Source: an uncultured Clostridium sp. (GTDB taxonomy: Bacteria; Bacillota; Clostridia; TANB77; CAG-508). From it: 21,114 nt of DNA. A program made the position numbers and the translations under genes. Below are positions 1 to 7,657 of the stretch, in pieces. How positions within the stretch are numbered: the first letter of the stretch is position 1; each line of letters opens with the position of its first letter. Under the pieces are notes generated by a model, which had not been told where the DNA came from, made no database searches, and worked only from the letters and a program-made list of their open reading frames with translations. The stretch spans positions 1-21,114 of the forward strand of contig USHY01000019.1 in assembly GCA_900554635.1 (NCBI GenBank), written 5' to 3'.

Positions 1-486
1 GTACTAATAAATAGAATAAGAGATATAAAAAATTATAAACCAACACCAACATCAACAACAGACAACTGTTATGTAGTAAAAGAAACAAAAACTAAATACA
101 TAGAATTAAATGAAATAGATAAAAAGAATCAAGAAAACCTAGAGGCACTAGTAACAAATGTAATACATGAAATTGGAGTGCCAGCACATATCAAAGGCTA
201 TCAATACTTAAGAGAAGCAATAATGATGGTAGTACAGGATATTGATATAATAAATCAAATAACAAAACAGTTATACCCAGAAATATCAGAAAAGTACCAT
301 ACAACCCCATCAAGAGTGGAAAGAGCAATTCGCCATGCCATAGAAGTTGCATGGGCAAGAGGCAAAAACGAAGCGGTAGAAAACATCTTCGGTTACACAA
401 TATCAGCAAGCAAAGGAAAACCAACAAACTCAGAATTTATTGCAATGATAGCTGATAAACTAAGATTAGAATTAAAAACAGCATAA
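1..486 (+). CDS. spo0A: Spo0A, sporulation master regulator (C-terminal part, 5' end outside window)
   Basis: The frame is open from base 1 and gives 161 residues to the TAA at 484-486; the family is about 265 residues, so the phospho-receiver domain lies outside the window. The first ~20 residues look like the end of a receiver domain plus linker. The rest is the Spo0A DNA-binding domain: it has EIGVPAHIKGYQYLREAI near residue 56 and the recognition-helix region TTPSRVERAIRHAIEVAWARG. In endospore formers phosphorylated Spo0A binds 0A boxes and switches cells into sporulation. The GTG at 178 is only an internal codon. Arg codons here include AGA and CGC but no CGG. Identification is from motif recall and is very secure. 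Confidence 0.96.
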   Translation, partial: VLINRIRDIKNYKPTPTSTTDNCYVVKETKTKYIELNEIDKKNQENLEALVTNVIHEIGVPAHIKGYQYLREAIMMVVQDIDIINQITKQLYPEISEKYHTTPSRVERAIRHAIEVAWARGKNEAVENIFGYTISASKGKPTNSEFIAMIADKLRLELKTA

Positions 487-496
487 AGTCAACCTA

Positions 497-525
497 TTTA
501 CATAATGTAGAAAATATGGTAAAAT
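497..525 (+). promoter_or_regulatory. Putative promoter of the small gene at 579
   Basis: TTTACA at 497-502, a 17-bp spacer and TAAAAT at 520-525, preceded by TGG (extended -10). It starts 11 bases after the spo0A stop, so the small gene probably has its own transcript. Confidence 0.6.
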
Positions 526-532
526 ATAATTA

Positions 533-551
533 TTCTACTAAAATAGTAGAA
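533..551 (+). other. 5' UTR stem-loop before the small gene
   Basis: TTCTACT (533-539) pairs perfectly with AGTAGAA (545-551) around loop AAAAT. It lies between the predicted start of transcription (~532) and the ribosome binding site at 563-569. It has no U-tract, so it looks more like a transcript-leader or operator structure than a terminator. It could also serve as the weak 3' end of spo0A. Confidence 0.45.
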
Positions 552-578
552 AATTTATAAGCAGAGGAGTCTTCAGGT

Positions 579-911
579 ATGACAAACAAGGATTATCGGT
601 TGGCCAGTATGAAACACACACTGCTTGCAAAGAGAAGAGCAGGACAAAAGGAAGTCATTTGGAAATTGAATGACGAACAGTTAAACTATATTTCGTCAAT
701 CGCCAAGGACATTTTTCCGTATTTGTATGAAATCAATACAAGAACCTTTTGCAGTACGGACAAAATCGCAAGCTCTCTCATCAAGGAAATTCATTTTGCG
801 AGAAGAAATGGCAAGAAAAAGCTTTACAAAAAGCTAAAAAGAAACGAGATTAATGAACTTAAGCAGTATGGCGTGGAGTATCGTTGCTTGAAGTATAAAA
901 TTATCCTCTAA
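579..911 (+). CDS. Small basic protein of unknown function, atypical codon use, in-frame CGG at codon 7
   Basis: 110 residues, not recognised as a named family. It is Lys/Arg-rich, with no signal peptide or membrane segment, and has predicted helical stretches such as KRRAGQKEVIWKLNDEQL. The start at 579 is supported by AGAGGAG at 563-569, nine bases upstream. Codon choice is GC-richer than in the neighbours (CTG, TCG, GTC, AAG common), suggesting transfer or a different selective regime. Codon 7 (597-599) is CGG, a codon otherwise confined in this window to frameshift sites and one other small gene. If CGG forced a +1 shift, the ribosome would stop at TGA 610-612, which overlaps ATG 609-611 of this same reading frame. 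A shorter 100-residue product starting at 609 is therefore possible. A bidirectional terminator follows. Confidence 0.7.
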   Translation: MTNKDYRLASMKHTLLAKRRAGQKEVIWKLNDEQLNYISSIAKDIFPYLYEINTRTFCSTDKIASSLIKEIHFARRNGKKKLYKKLKRNEINELKQYGVEYRCLKYKIIL

Positions 912-943
912 AAAAATAGGCAGCCTTAATGGCTGCTTATTTT
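911..943. terminator. Bidirectional terminator between convergent genes
   Basis: GCAGCC (920-925) pairs with GGCTGC (931-936) around TTAAT. The stem extends through A/T pairs to 913 and 943. A-rich sequence on the left and T-rich on the right make it usable from both strands, ending the small gene and the thioesterase gene. Confidence 0.85.
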
Positions 944-1658
944 AATATAATCTTATAATACAATTTAACTTATTAGAATCTTTTGTTTTTATTGTAATAG
1001 TATTGCAATTATTTTCTACTGTATAGTAAAATTGCAATATATCACCAAGTCTAGCTTCATTCTTATACATAATTTCAACATTTTTAAAATCTATATTATC
1101 AGGTAATATCTCATACGCAAAAACTAAATAATTAAGATTATTAACATGATGATTTGAATCAATATCTCTTTTCAAAACAGTATATTCATCTGCTAATTTG
1201 TCATTTTCAGGCTCCTTAAATTTCTCCACCATTTTAACATTAAATACATTTTTATCTACATCTTTACAGTAATTTTCTGTAAAATTTTCAGTAATTCTAA
1301 ATACAGATTTTTTATTAAAATCAAATAGAATCCATTTAGATGTTGCAATAGCAACCACTTCACCAGAACTATTACAAACCTGATAATCTCTATAAAAATA
1401 AATATGAGTGTGATGTGTACACCAAGTTGAAATACTTAAAACTTCATTCCATTTAGGCCTTTGAAAAACTTCTAATTTCCAATTTAGTATAATCCAAAAT
1501 AAACCAGTTTTTTTTGAATCATTTAACCCATAACCAAACTTACTCGAATGAACTGCACCAATTTCTTGAAACATTCGTAAAAAACCCTTATTTGTAAGCG
1601 AATTGTTTGTACCAACATCAGGAAGAGTAACAATAAAATCTTGTGTATAAATATCCAT
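942..1658 (-). CDS. Acyl-ACP thioesterase (FatA/FatB-like, double hotdog)
   Basis: 238 residues, a normal length for bacterial members of the acyl-ACP thioesterase family. It hydrolyses acyl-ACP in the cytoplasm and releases free fatty acid. The N-terminal hotdog includes GLFWIILNWKLEV (52-64) and WCTHHTHIYFYRDY. The C-terminal hotdog carries the family active-site signature RDIDSNHHVNNLNY with D167, N169 and H171, followed by E183, as in plant FatB enzymes. ATG at 1658 is preceded on the minus strand by AGAAGG. It is transcribed divergently from dxs from an overlapping promoter and converges on the small gene at a shared terminator. No in-frame CGG. The family call is confident; chain-length specificity cannot be read from the sequence. 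Confidence 0.9.
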   Translation of the reverse strand: MDIYTQDFIVTLPDVGTNNSLTNKGFLRMFQEIGAVHSSKFGYGLNDSKKTGLFWIILNWKLEVFQRPKWNEVLSISTWCTHHTHIYFYRDYQVCNSSGEVVAIATSKWILFDFNKKSVFRITENFTENYCKDVDKNVFNVKMVEKFKEPENDKLADEYTVLKRDIDSNHHVNNLNYLVFAYEILPDNIDFKNVEIMYKNEARLGDILQFYYTVENNCNTITIKTKDSNKLNCIIRLY

Positions 1659-1682
1659 ACTAAGCCTTCTTTCTAAAATGAT

Positions 1683-1711
1683 ATAATATCAGAAAAAACA
1701 ATAAAAGTCAA
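1683..1711 (-). promoter_or_regulatory. Promoter of the thioesterase gene
   Basis: On the minus strand TTGACT (1706-1711), 17-bp spacer, TATTAT (1683-1688). It lies 25 bases upstream of the ATG at 1658. Confidence 0.75.
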
Positions 1712-1718
1712 TATTGAC
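1707..1718. promoter_or_regulatory. Perfect palindrome joining two back-to-back -35 boxes
   Basis: GTCAATATTGAC is a perfect 12-bp palindrome that contains most of both divergent -35 hexamers. It could be an operator, or may simply arise because two TTGAC boxes face each other. Confidence 0.5.
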
Positions 1719-1742
1719 AATTTACTCAAATGCGTATAAAAT
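1714..1742 (+). promoter_or_regulatory. Promoter of dxs
   Basis: TTGACA (1714-1719), 17-bp spacer, TAAAAT (1737-1742). The predicted transcript starts near 1749, just ahead of the ribosome binding site GAGGG at 1754-1758. The upstream TTG at 1714, which extends the dxs reading frame, lies inside this -35 box and is therefore not the start codon. Confidence 0.8.
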
Positions 1743-1764
1743 ATACAAGAAACGAGGGAATAAT

Positions 1765-3618
1765 ATGGGCAAAATTTTAGATAAAGTAAATTTACCAGAA
1801 GATGTAAAAGAATTAAATTTAGAAGAAAAAAACAAGTTGTGCGATGAAATTCGTAAATTGATAATTGATGTAACATCAAAAAATGGAGGCCATGTAGCTT
1901 CAAATCTAGGAGTGGTGGAACTTACAGTTGCTCTCCACTCAGTTTTTAATACACCAAAAGATAAAATAGTTTGGGATGTTGGACATCAGTGTTATGTTCA
2001 TAAAATACTTACAGGAAGAAAAGAACAATTTAAAAATATAAGACAGTTTGGAGGAATATCAGGTTTCCCAAAAATCTGCGAGTCAGAGTATGACAGCTTC
2101 AATACTGGACACAGCAGTACATCAATTTCCGTTGCAACAGGAATGGCAAGAGCAAGAGATATTTTGAAAGAAACTTATGAAGTAATTGCAGTAATTGGAG
2201 ATGGCTCACTAACTGGTGGAATGGCCTTAGAGGCTTTAAATGATGCTGGAAGTAGTAAAACAAACATTAAAGTAATACTAAATGATAATGAAATGAGTAT
2301 ATCAAAAAATGTTGGCGGAATTCCTTTATATTTAAGTAAAATTAGAACAAAAACAGGATATACAAGGTCAAATAGAAAAATTAAAGAAATAACCAATAAA
2401 ATTCCATTTATAGGCAAACCCTTAGTATCATTTGCTCATTATACAAAACAAGTAATTAAAAGAGCAGTAATACATAATATGTATTTTGAAGACATAGGAT
2501 TTACATATTTAGGACCAGTTGATGGACACAACTTACACAAACTAGAAGATATTCTAGAAAGAAGCAAAAAAATTGAAGGACCAGTACTTATACATGTTGT
2601 AACAAAAAAAGGTAAGGGATATGACTTAGCTGAAAAAAATCCAGATAAATTTCACGGAATTTCAGCATACAATAAAGAAACAGGAGAAACAAAAAAGAAA
2701 AAAGACTATTCAAAGGTTTTTGGAGACAAGCTAGTAGAACTTGCAAAAAAAGACTCCAAAATAGTAGCGGTAACAGCAGCAATGAGAGATGGAACAGGGT
2801 TAAAAGAATTCTCTAAAGAATTTCCAGACAGATTTTTTGATGTAGGAATTGCAGAACAACACGCATTAGGCTTAATTGCAGGAATGGCAAAAGCAGGATT
2901 AAAACCAATAATGCCAATATACTCATCTTTTTTACAAAGAGGTTATGACCAAATTGTGCATGATATTGCACTATCTGGAATTCCTGTAACAGTATGTATA
3001 GACAGAGCAGGAATAGTAGGAAATGATGGAGAAACACACCAAGGAATATTCGACTTATCATTCTTATCATCAATCCCAAATATTGTCATAATGGCACCAA
3101 AAAACTTTGAAGAACTAGAAAAAATGCTAGAGTTTGGAATAAACCTAAACAAACCAGTTTTCATAAGATACCCAAGAGGGGGAGAAAATTTAAAATTTTC
3201 CAAAACAGAAAAAATAACTCTTGGAAAAGCAGAAATATTACAAACAGGAACAGACATAAGCATAATAGCAATAGGCAAAATGGTAGAAAGAGCAAAAGAG
3301 GTAGCAAATTTACTACCAGATAAAAAAATGGAAATAATAAATGCAAGATTTTTGAAACCATTAGATGAAGAGACTATTTTAAAATCAATAGAAAAAACAA
3401 AAAAAGTTATAACAATAGAAGACAATCTAAAAAATGGAGGACTTGGCACAGCTGTTATAGAATTAATTAATAGAAAATCAACAGAAAATATCAAAGTAAA
3501 AACATTTGGTTATGATGATATTTTTGTAGAACATGGTAATTCCACAGAATTAGAGGAAAAATATAACTTGAGTAAAGAAAAAATTTCCAAAAATCTCTTT
3601 ACTTTTATGGAAATGTGA
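1765..3618 (+). CDS. dxs: 1-Deoxy-D-xylulose-5-phosphate synthase
   Basis: 617 residues, the usual family length. It makes DXP from pyruvate and glyceraldehyde 3-phosphate with thiamine diphosphate, the first step of the MEP isoprenoid pathway, in the cytoplasm. Visible motifs: H43 in GGHVASNLG, H74 in VWDVGHQCYVH, the ThDP-binding GDGSLTGG at 145-152 followed by LNDNEMSIS, and the catalytic Glu364 in DVGIAEQHALG at the start of the pyrimidine-binding domain. DRAGIVGNDGETHQG follows, then a C-terminal transketolase domain. ATG 1765 is chosen because GAGGG lies seven bases upstream and the promoter excludes earlier starts. ppdK follows after 46 bases and has its own promoter inside the dxs 3' end. 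No in-frame CGG. Confidence 0.97.
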   Translation: MGKILDKVNLPEDVKELNLEEKNKLCDEIRKLIIDVTSKNGGHVASNLGVVELTVALHSVFNTPKDKIVWDVGHQCYVHKILTGRKEQFKNIRQFGGISGFPKICESEYDSFNTGHSSTSISVATGMARARDILKETYEVIAVIGDGSLTGGMALEALNDAGSSKTNIKVILNDNEMSISKNVGGIPLYLSKIRTKTGYTRSNRKIKEITNKIPFIGKPLVSFAHYTKQVIKRAVIHNMYFEDIGFTYLGPVDGHNLHKLEDILERSKKIEGPVLIHVVTKKGKGYDLAEKNPDKFHGISAYNKETGETKKKKDYSKVFGDKLVELAKKDSKIVAVTAAMRDGTGLKEFSKEFPDRFFDVGIAEQHALGLIAGMAKAGLKPIMPIYSSFLQRGYDQIVHDIALSGIPVTVCIDRAGIVGNDGETHQGIFDLSFLSSIPNIVIMAPKNFEELEKMLEFGINLNKPVFIRYPRGGENLKFSKTEKITLGKAEILQTGTDISIIAIGKMVERAKEVANLLPDKKMEIINARFLKPLDEETILKSIEKTKKVITIEDNLKNGGLGTAVIELINRKSTENIKVKTFGYDDIFVEHGNSTELEEKYNLSKEKISKNLFTFMEM

Positions 3619-3626
3619 GATATAAT
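3598..3626 (+). promoter_or_regulatory. Promoter of ppdK inside the dxs 3' end
   Basis: TTTACT (3598-3603), 17-bp spacer, TATAAT (3621-3626). No terminator separates dxs from ppdK, so read-through from dxs is also likely. Confidence 0.65.
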
Positions 3627-3664
3627 ATACCCGTATTTTGAAAAATGAAAGGAAGGAATAATTT

Positions 3665-6304
3665 ATGAGCAAAAAGTATGTTTACCTTTTTAAAGAAGGA
3701 AATGCAAATATGCGTGAATTATTAGGTGGAAAAGGTGCTAACCTAGCAGAAATGACAAATTTAGGTTTACCAATACCACAAGGATTTACAGTTACAACAG
3801 AAGCATGTACAGAGTACTATAATGATGGAAAGAAAATTAATGAAGAAATTCAAGAACAAATCTTTACAGCATTAAAAACATTAGAAAAAATCCAAGGAAA
3901 GAAATTTGGAGACAATAATGATCCATTATTAGTATCAGTAAGAAGTGGTGCTAGAGCATCAATGCCTGGTATGATGGATACAATATTAAACCTAGGTTTA
4001 AATGATGTTGCAGTTGAAGGTTTTGCTGCAAAAACAGGAAACCCAAGATTCGCTTATGATTCATATAGAAGATTTATTCAAATGTATTCAGATGTTGTTA
4101 TGGAAGTTCCAAAGTCATTCTTTGAAAAAATCATAGATGAAGTTAAAGTAGCAAAAGGAGTTCACTATGATACAGAATTAACAACAGATGATTTAAAAGA
4201 ATTAGTAAAGAGATTCAAAGCTGTTTACAAAGAAGCAATGAAAGGTGAAGAATTCCCACAAGACCCAATCGAACAATTAATGGGAGCTGTTAAAGCAGTA
4301 TTTAGAAGCTGGGACAACCCAAGAGCAATAGTTTACAGAAGAATGAATGATATACCAGGAGACTGGGGAACAGCTGTAAACGTACAAGCTATGGTTTTCG
4401 GTAACATGGGAGAAACATCTGGAACAGGTGTTGCATTTACAAGAAACCCATCAACAGGTGAAAAAGGAATTTATGGTGAATACTTAATCAATGCACAAGG
4501 TGAAGACGTTGTTGCAGGTGTTAGAACACCACAACCAATCACAAAACTTGCAGAAGATTTACCAGAATGTTATAAAGAATTCATGGAACTTGCAACAAAA
4601 CTAGAAAATCACTACAAAGATATGCAAGATATGGAATTCACAATCCAAGAAGGAAAATTATATTTCTTACAAACAAGAAATGGAAAAAGAACAGCTCCAG
4701 CAGCTATCAAAATCGCTTGCGATTTAGTTGATGAAGGAATGATTGATGAAAAAGAAGCAGTTTTAAGAATTGAAGCTAAATCTTTAGACCAATTATTACA
4801 CCCAACATTTGATAAAGATAGCCTAAAAGCAGGAGAAGTAATAGGAGAAGCTCTTCCAGCATCACCAGGAGCAGCTGCAGGTAAAGTAGTATTTACAGCA
4901 GAAGAAGCTAAAGAACAAGGAAAAGGTGGAAAAGGTGAAAGAGTAGTTCTAGTAAGACTAGAAACAACACCAGAAGATATTGAAGGTATGGTAGCAGCAC
5001 AAGGTATCTTAACAGTTCGTGGTGGTATGACATCACACGCAGCCGTTGTTGCACGTGGTATGGGAACATGCTGTGTATCAGGTTGTGGAGAAATTAAAAT
5101 TAATGAAGAAGCTAAGGAATTTGAACTTGGCGGATATACATTCCATGAAGGAGATTACATTTCACTAGATGGAACAACAGGAAAAATCTACAAAGGAGAT
5201 ATTAAAACTGTTGAAGCATCAGTTAGTGGAAACTTTGGAAGAATAATGGGATGGGCAGATAAATATAGACAACTTGGAGTTAGAACAAACGCAGATAACC
5301 CAAGAGATACAAAAAATGCTGTTCGTTTAGGAGCAGAAGGTATAGGACTTTGCCGTACAGAGCATATGTTCTTCGATGAAGAAAGAATACCAAAAATAAG
5401 AAAAATGATTCTTTCAGAAACAGTAGAAGCTCGTGAAGCAGCACTTAATGAATTAATACCATTCCAAAAAGGTGACTTCAAAGCAATGTACAAAGAATTA
5501 AAAGGCCTACCAATGACAGTACGTTACTTAGATCCACCTCTACATGAATTCTTACCTACAGAGGAAGAAGATATAATAGCATTAGCTAAAGACATGGGAG
5601 TTACAGTAGAACATTTAAAAGCTAAATGTTCAGAATTACACGAATTCAACCCAATGATGGGACACAGAGGATGCCGTTTAGCTGTAACATATCCAGAAAT
5701 AGCTAAAATGCAAACAAGAGCATTAATGGAAGCTGCTATAGAAGTTAAAGCAGAAGACGGATACGATATCGTTCCAGAAATAATGATTCCATTAGTTGGA
5801 GAAAAGAAAGAATTAAAATTTGTTAAAGATGTTGTTGTAGAAACAGCAGAACAAGTTAAAAAAGAAAAAGGATCAGACATTGAATACCACATTGGTACAA
5901 TGATTGAAATTCCAAGAGCTGCATTATTAGCAGATGAAATCGCAGAAGAAGCTGAATTCTTCTCATTTGGTACAAACGACTTAACTCAAATGACATTTGG
6001 ATTTAGCCGTGATGATGCTGGTAAATTCTTAGATTCTTACTACAAAGCAAAAATCTATGAACAAGACCCATTTGCAAAACTAGACCAAAAAGGTGTAGGA
6101 CAACTTGTAAAAATGGCTGTTGAAAAAGGAAAAGCTACAAGACCAAATATTAAACTTGGTATTTGTGGAGAACACGGTGGAGAACCATCAAGCGTAGAAT
6201 TCTGCCATAACACAGGATTAACTTATGTATCATGTTCACCATTCAGAGTTCCAATCGCAAGATTAGCAGCAGCACAAGCAGCAATTAAAAATCCAAGAAA
6301 ATAG
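3665..6304 (+). CDS. ppdK: Pyruvate, phosphate dikinase
   Basis: 879 residues, full length for the family. It reversibly converts pyruvate, ATP and Pi to PEP, AMP and PPi in the cytoplasm, and is common in anaerobic Clostridia for PPi-linked glycolysis or gluconeogenesis. The N-terminal nucleotide-binding region starts with FKEGNANMRELLGGKGANL and contains SVRSGARASMPGMMDTILN. The central swivel domain has the phosphohistidine H458 in GGMTSHAAVVARGMG. The C-terminal PEP/pyruvate barrel has GAEGIGLCRTEHMF and the catalytic Cys834 in GICGEHGGEPSS. Ribosome binding site GGAAGG lies before ATG 3665. Codon use is the most optimised of the window (AGA and CGT for Arg, no CGG), consistent with high expression. 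Confidence 0.98.
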   Translation: MSKKYVYLFKEGNANMRELLGGKGANLAEMTNLGLPIPQGFTVTTEACTEYYNDGKKINEEIQEQIFTALKTLEKIQGKKFGDNNDPLLVSVRSGARASMPGMMDTILNLGLNDVAVEGFAAKTGNPRFAYDSYRRFIQMYSDVVMEVPKSFFEKIIDEVKVAKGVHYDTELTTDDLKELVKRFKAVYKEAMKGEEFPQDPIEQLMGAVKAVFRSWDNPRAIVYRRMNDIPGDWGTAVNVQAMVFGNMGETSGTGVAFTRNPSTGEKGIYGEYLINAQGEDVVAGVRTPQPITKLAEDLPECYKEFMELATKLENHYKDMQDMEFTIQEGKLYFLQTRNGKRTAPAAIKIACDLVDEGMIDEKEAVLRIEAKSLDQLLHPTFDKDSLKAGEVIGEALPASPGAAAGKVVFTAEEAKEQGKGGKGERVVLVRLETTPEDIEGMVAAQGILTVRGGMTSHAAVVARGMGTCCVSGCGEIKINEEAKEFELGGYTFHEGDYISLDGTTGKIYKGDIKTVEASVSGNFGRIMGWADKYRQLGVRTNADNPRDTKNAVRLGAEGIGLCRTEHMFFDEERIPKIRKMILSETVEAREAALNELIPFQKGDFKAMYKELKGLPMTVRYLDPPLHEFLPTEEEDIIALAKDMGVTVEHLKAKCSELHEFNPMMGHRGCRLAVTYPEIAKMQTRALMEAAIEVKAEDGYDIVPEIMIPLVGEKKELKFVKDVVVETAEQVKKEKGSDIEYHIGTMIEIPRAALLADEIAEEAEFFSFGTNDLTQMTFGFSRDDAGKFLDSYYKAKIYEQDPFAKLDQKGVGQLVKMAVEKGKATRPNIKLGICGEHGGEPSSVEFCHNTGLTYVSCSPFRVPIARLAAAQAAIKNPRK

Positions 6305-6331
6305 AAAACAACTTAAAATTTCAAAGAAATG

Positions 6332-6359
6332 TTCGAAACGGCTAAAACGCCGTTTCGAA
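6332..6359 (+). other. 11-bp stem-loop downstream of ppdK without U-tract
   Basis: TTCGAAACGGC (6332-6342) pairs perfectly with GCCGTTTCGAA (6349-6359) around TAAAAC. It is followed by A-rich, not T-rich, sequence, so it is not a standard intrinsic terminator on either strand. It may stabilise the ppdK mRNA 3' end or mark a processing site. Confidence 0.55.
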
Positions 6360-6394
6360 AAGAATAAAAAAATTAAAAAAATTCAAAAAAAGTA

Positions 6395-6423
6395 TTGACA
6401 TTTACAAAAAAATAGTTTATAAT
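6395..6423 (+). promoter_or_regulatory. Consensus promoter of tRNA-Gly
   Basis: TTGACA (6395-6400), 17-bp spacer, TATAAT (6418-6423): a perfect consensus sigma-A promoter about 20 bases ahead of the tRNA. Confidence 0.92.
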
Positions 6424-6444
6424 ATCAAACTGTGAGCGGGAAAT

Positions 6445-6518
6445 GCAGGTGTAGTTCAATGGTAGAACCCCAGCCTTCCAAGCTGGATACGTGGGTTCGA
6501 TTCCCACTACCTGCTCCA
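6445..6518 (+). tRNA. tRNA-Gly (anticodon TCC), CCA encoded
   Basis: The acceptor arm GCAGGTG pairs with TACCTGC, and the T arm GTGGG-TTCGATT-CCCAC is present. The anticodon stem CCAGC/GCTGG encloses the seven-base loop CTTCCAA, giving anticodon TCC. The 3' CCA (6516-6518) is encoded. The anticodon loop has normal size, so this tRNA shows no sign of four-base decoding. It would read GGA and GGG. No duplicate of its 3' end and no integrase were seen in the window, so it gives no evidence of use as an attachment site. Confidence 0.97.
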
Positions 6519-6521
6519 AAA

Positions 6522-6556
6522 AATTCTTAAAACATTCGTTTTAAGAATTTTTTTTT
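6522..6556 (+). terminator. Terminator of tRNA-Gly
   Basis: AATTCTTAAAAC (6522-6533) pairs with GTTTTAAGAATT (6538-6549) around ATTC. The T-run reaches 6556. Confidence 0.9.
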
Positions 6557-6565
6557 ATTAAACTA

Positions 6566-6594
6566 TTGACAAAATACGCTAAAACCATTAAAAT
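6566..6594 (+). promoter_or_regulatory. Distal promoter of the secretion locus, -10 inside a palindrome
   Basis: TTGACA (6566-6571), 17-bp spacer, TAAAAT (6589-6594). The palindrome ACCATTAAAATGGT (6584-6597) covers the -10 box and could be a repressor site. Confidence 0.6.
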
Positions 6595-6636
6595 GGTATT
6601 AAAAATAGAAAAATAAACAAAATTTACATAAAAAAG

Positions 6637-6665
6637 TTGCAAGAAATGTAAAAAAATGCTATAAT
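6637..6665 (+). promoter_or_regulatory. Proximal promoter of the secretion locus
   Basis: TTGCAA (6637-6642), 17-bp spacer, TATAAT (6660-6665) with an upstream TGC that gives an extended -10. It stands 32 bases before the first pilin-like gene. The stretch 6595-6636 between the two promoters is A-rich and holds nothing else I can recognise. Confidence 0.75.
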
Positions 6666-6696
6666 AGAGGTGTAGAGCGATTGGAGGTGCTAGGAT

Positions 6697-7053
6697 ATGA
6701 GAAAAGTTAATAAAAAAATAATTGCTTCAATAGCACTATTTTGTTTAACAATTTTTAGCTTAGCAAACACTTCAATGGCGGTTAATCCAAGGGATCCTAA
6801 GTGGAATCCGAATCCATCGGTTTTACAAGGCGGTACATTTATAAGTAGAGCAGGAATAGTTTTAGGATGGATAAAGTATATTGGAATAATAGTTTCAGTA
6901 GTAGCACTTGCAGTAATTGGTCTTAAATATATGCTAAGCAGTGTAGAAGGAAAGGCTGAATATAAAAAGACCATGGGACCATATATAGTTGGTTGTTTTA
7001 TGTTAGCCGGAGTATCAATTGTAATTGCAATAATTGAGGAAATTGCTAAATAA
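6697..7053 (+). CDS. VirB2/TrbC-like pilin paralogue 1
   Basis: 118 residues. A Lys-rich signal peptide (about 1-28, ending near SMA) is followed by a short extracellular stretch and two membrane segments (about 52-75 and 92-115). The loop between them is SSVEGKAEYKKTMGPYIVG. This small two-helix architecture with a basic loop is that of VirB2/TrbC conjugative pilins. Family knowledge: VirB2 subunits form the pilus or channel lining of type IV secretion systems. The start at 6697 is supported by GGAGG at 6683-6687. It is the first gene of the locus, and the next pilin-like gene follows after 29 bases. The motif K-A-x-[YI]-K-x-[TM] before P-[YF]-I-V-G recurs in all three paralogues. The assignment rests on architecture and motif, not on an alignment. 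Confidence 0.8.
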   Translation: MRKVNKKIIASIALFCLTIFSLANTSMAVNPRDPKWNPNPSVLQGGTFISRAGIVLGWIKYIGIIVSVVALAVIGLKYMLSSVEGKAEYKKTMGPYIVGCFMLAGVSIVIAIIEEIAK

Positions 7054-7082
7054 GGTGGATATATATAAAGAGAGGTGATAAA

Positions 7083-7637
7083 ATGAAACATATTATAGCA
7101 AAAAAAGTTATAGTTTTTTTAGTAATGCTAGTATTATGTACATATTTATCAAGCACTAATGTATATGCCACAGGACTGGACAAAGTTATATCTGATGGAG
7201 ATAAATTTTTAACACAAAGAGATAAAAACAGTGTTATAGATGAACAGGCTTTATCTAATACATCAAATACAGTTTATAATATATTATTTACAATAGCAGT
7301 GGTATTAGCATTTGGAGTAGGAATGATAATTGGAATACAATTTATTGTTGCAAGTGTAGATGAAAAGGCAAAAATAAAGGAAACTTTGGTTCCATACATT
7401 GTGGGTGTATTCATAATATTCTCAGCATTCACAGTTTGGAAAATAGCAATTGAAATTGGAAATAAAGTTTCACCAACACCAGAAGCAACAGGAACGACGA
7501 CGACAACAACAACAGCTCATTCAACAACATATGTAGATTCATTAGGACAAATGCACTGTAAAACATGTGATAAGGTTTTAACAGAGACAGAAAAAAGAGA
7601 TCAAAGATGCAGTTGTGGAACATCCTTATTCAATTAA
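7083..7637 (+). CDS. VirB2/TrbC-like pilin paralogue 2 with Thr-rich, Cys-rich tail
   Basis: 184 residues, longer than its neighbours. Signal peptide about 1-29, a polar segment, then two membrane helices (about 66-90 and 104-125) around SVDEKAKIKETLVPYIVG, matching the loop motif of the other two pilin-like proteins. A unique tail follows: a run of seven Thr (138-144) and a compact Cys cluster, HCKTC (C159, C162) and RCSC (C176, C178), resembling a small zinc ribbon. If topology follows VirB2, with both ends outside, this tail would be extracellular, where zinc or disulphides are both possible. RBS AGAGAGGTG precedes the ATG. The tail may mark a pilus-tip or adaptor role; this is inference. 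Confidence 0.75.
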   Translation: MKHIIAKKVIVFLVMLVLCTYLSSTNVYATGLDKVISDGDKFLTQRDKNSVIDEQALSNTSNTVYNILFTIAVVLAFGVGMIIGIQFIVASVDEKAKIKETLVPYIVGVFIIFSAFTVWKIAIEIGNKVSPTPEATGTTTTTTTAHSTTYVDSLGQMHCKTCDKVLTETEKRDQRCSCGTSLFN

Positions 7638-7657
7638 AATAATAAAGTTTTTAACAT

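Noticed and set aside
1714..1764. Upstream extension of dxs from TTG 1714
   Set aside because: The TTG is part of the -35 box of the dxs promoter, and the Shine-Dalgarno sequence favours ATG 1765.
2175..3494. Minus-strand open frames inside dxs, and similar ones in ppdK
   Set aside because: Low-complexity Leu/Phe/Ser-rich translations with no ribosome binding sites; they are shadows of the strongly conserved plus-strand genes.
6332..6359. Stem-loop after ppdK as an intrinsic terminator
   Set aside because: No T-run follows on either strand; kept only as a stem-loop.
6445..6518. tRNA-Gly as attachment site of an integrative element
   Set aside because: No repeat of its 3' end was found in the window, and no integrase, excisionase or relaxase is present.
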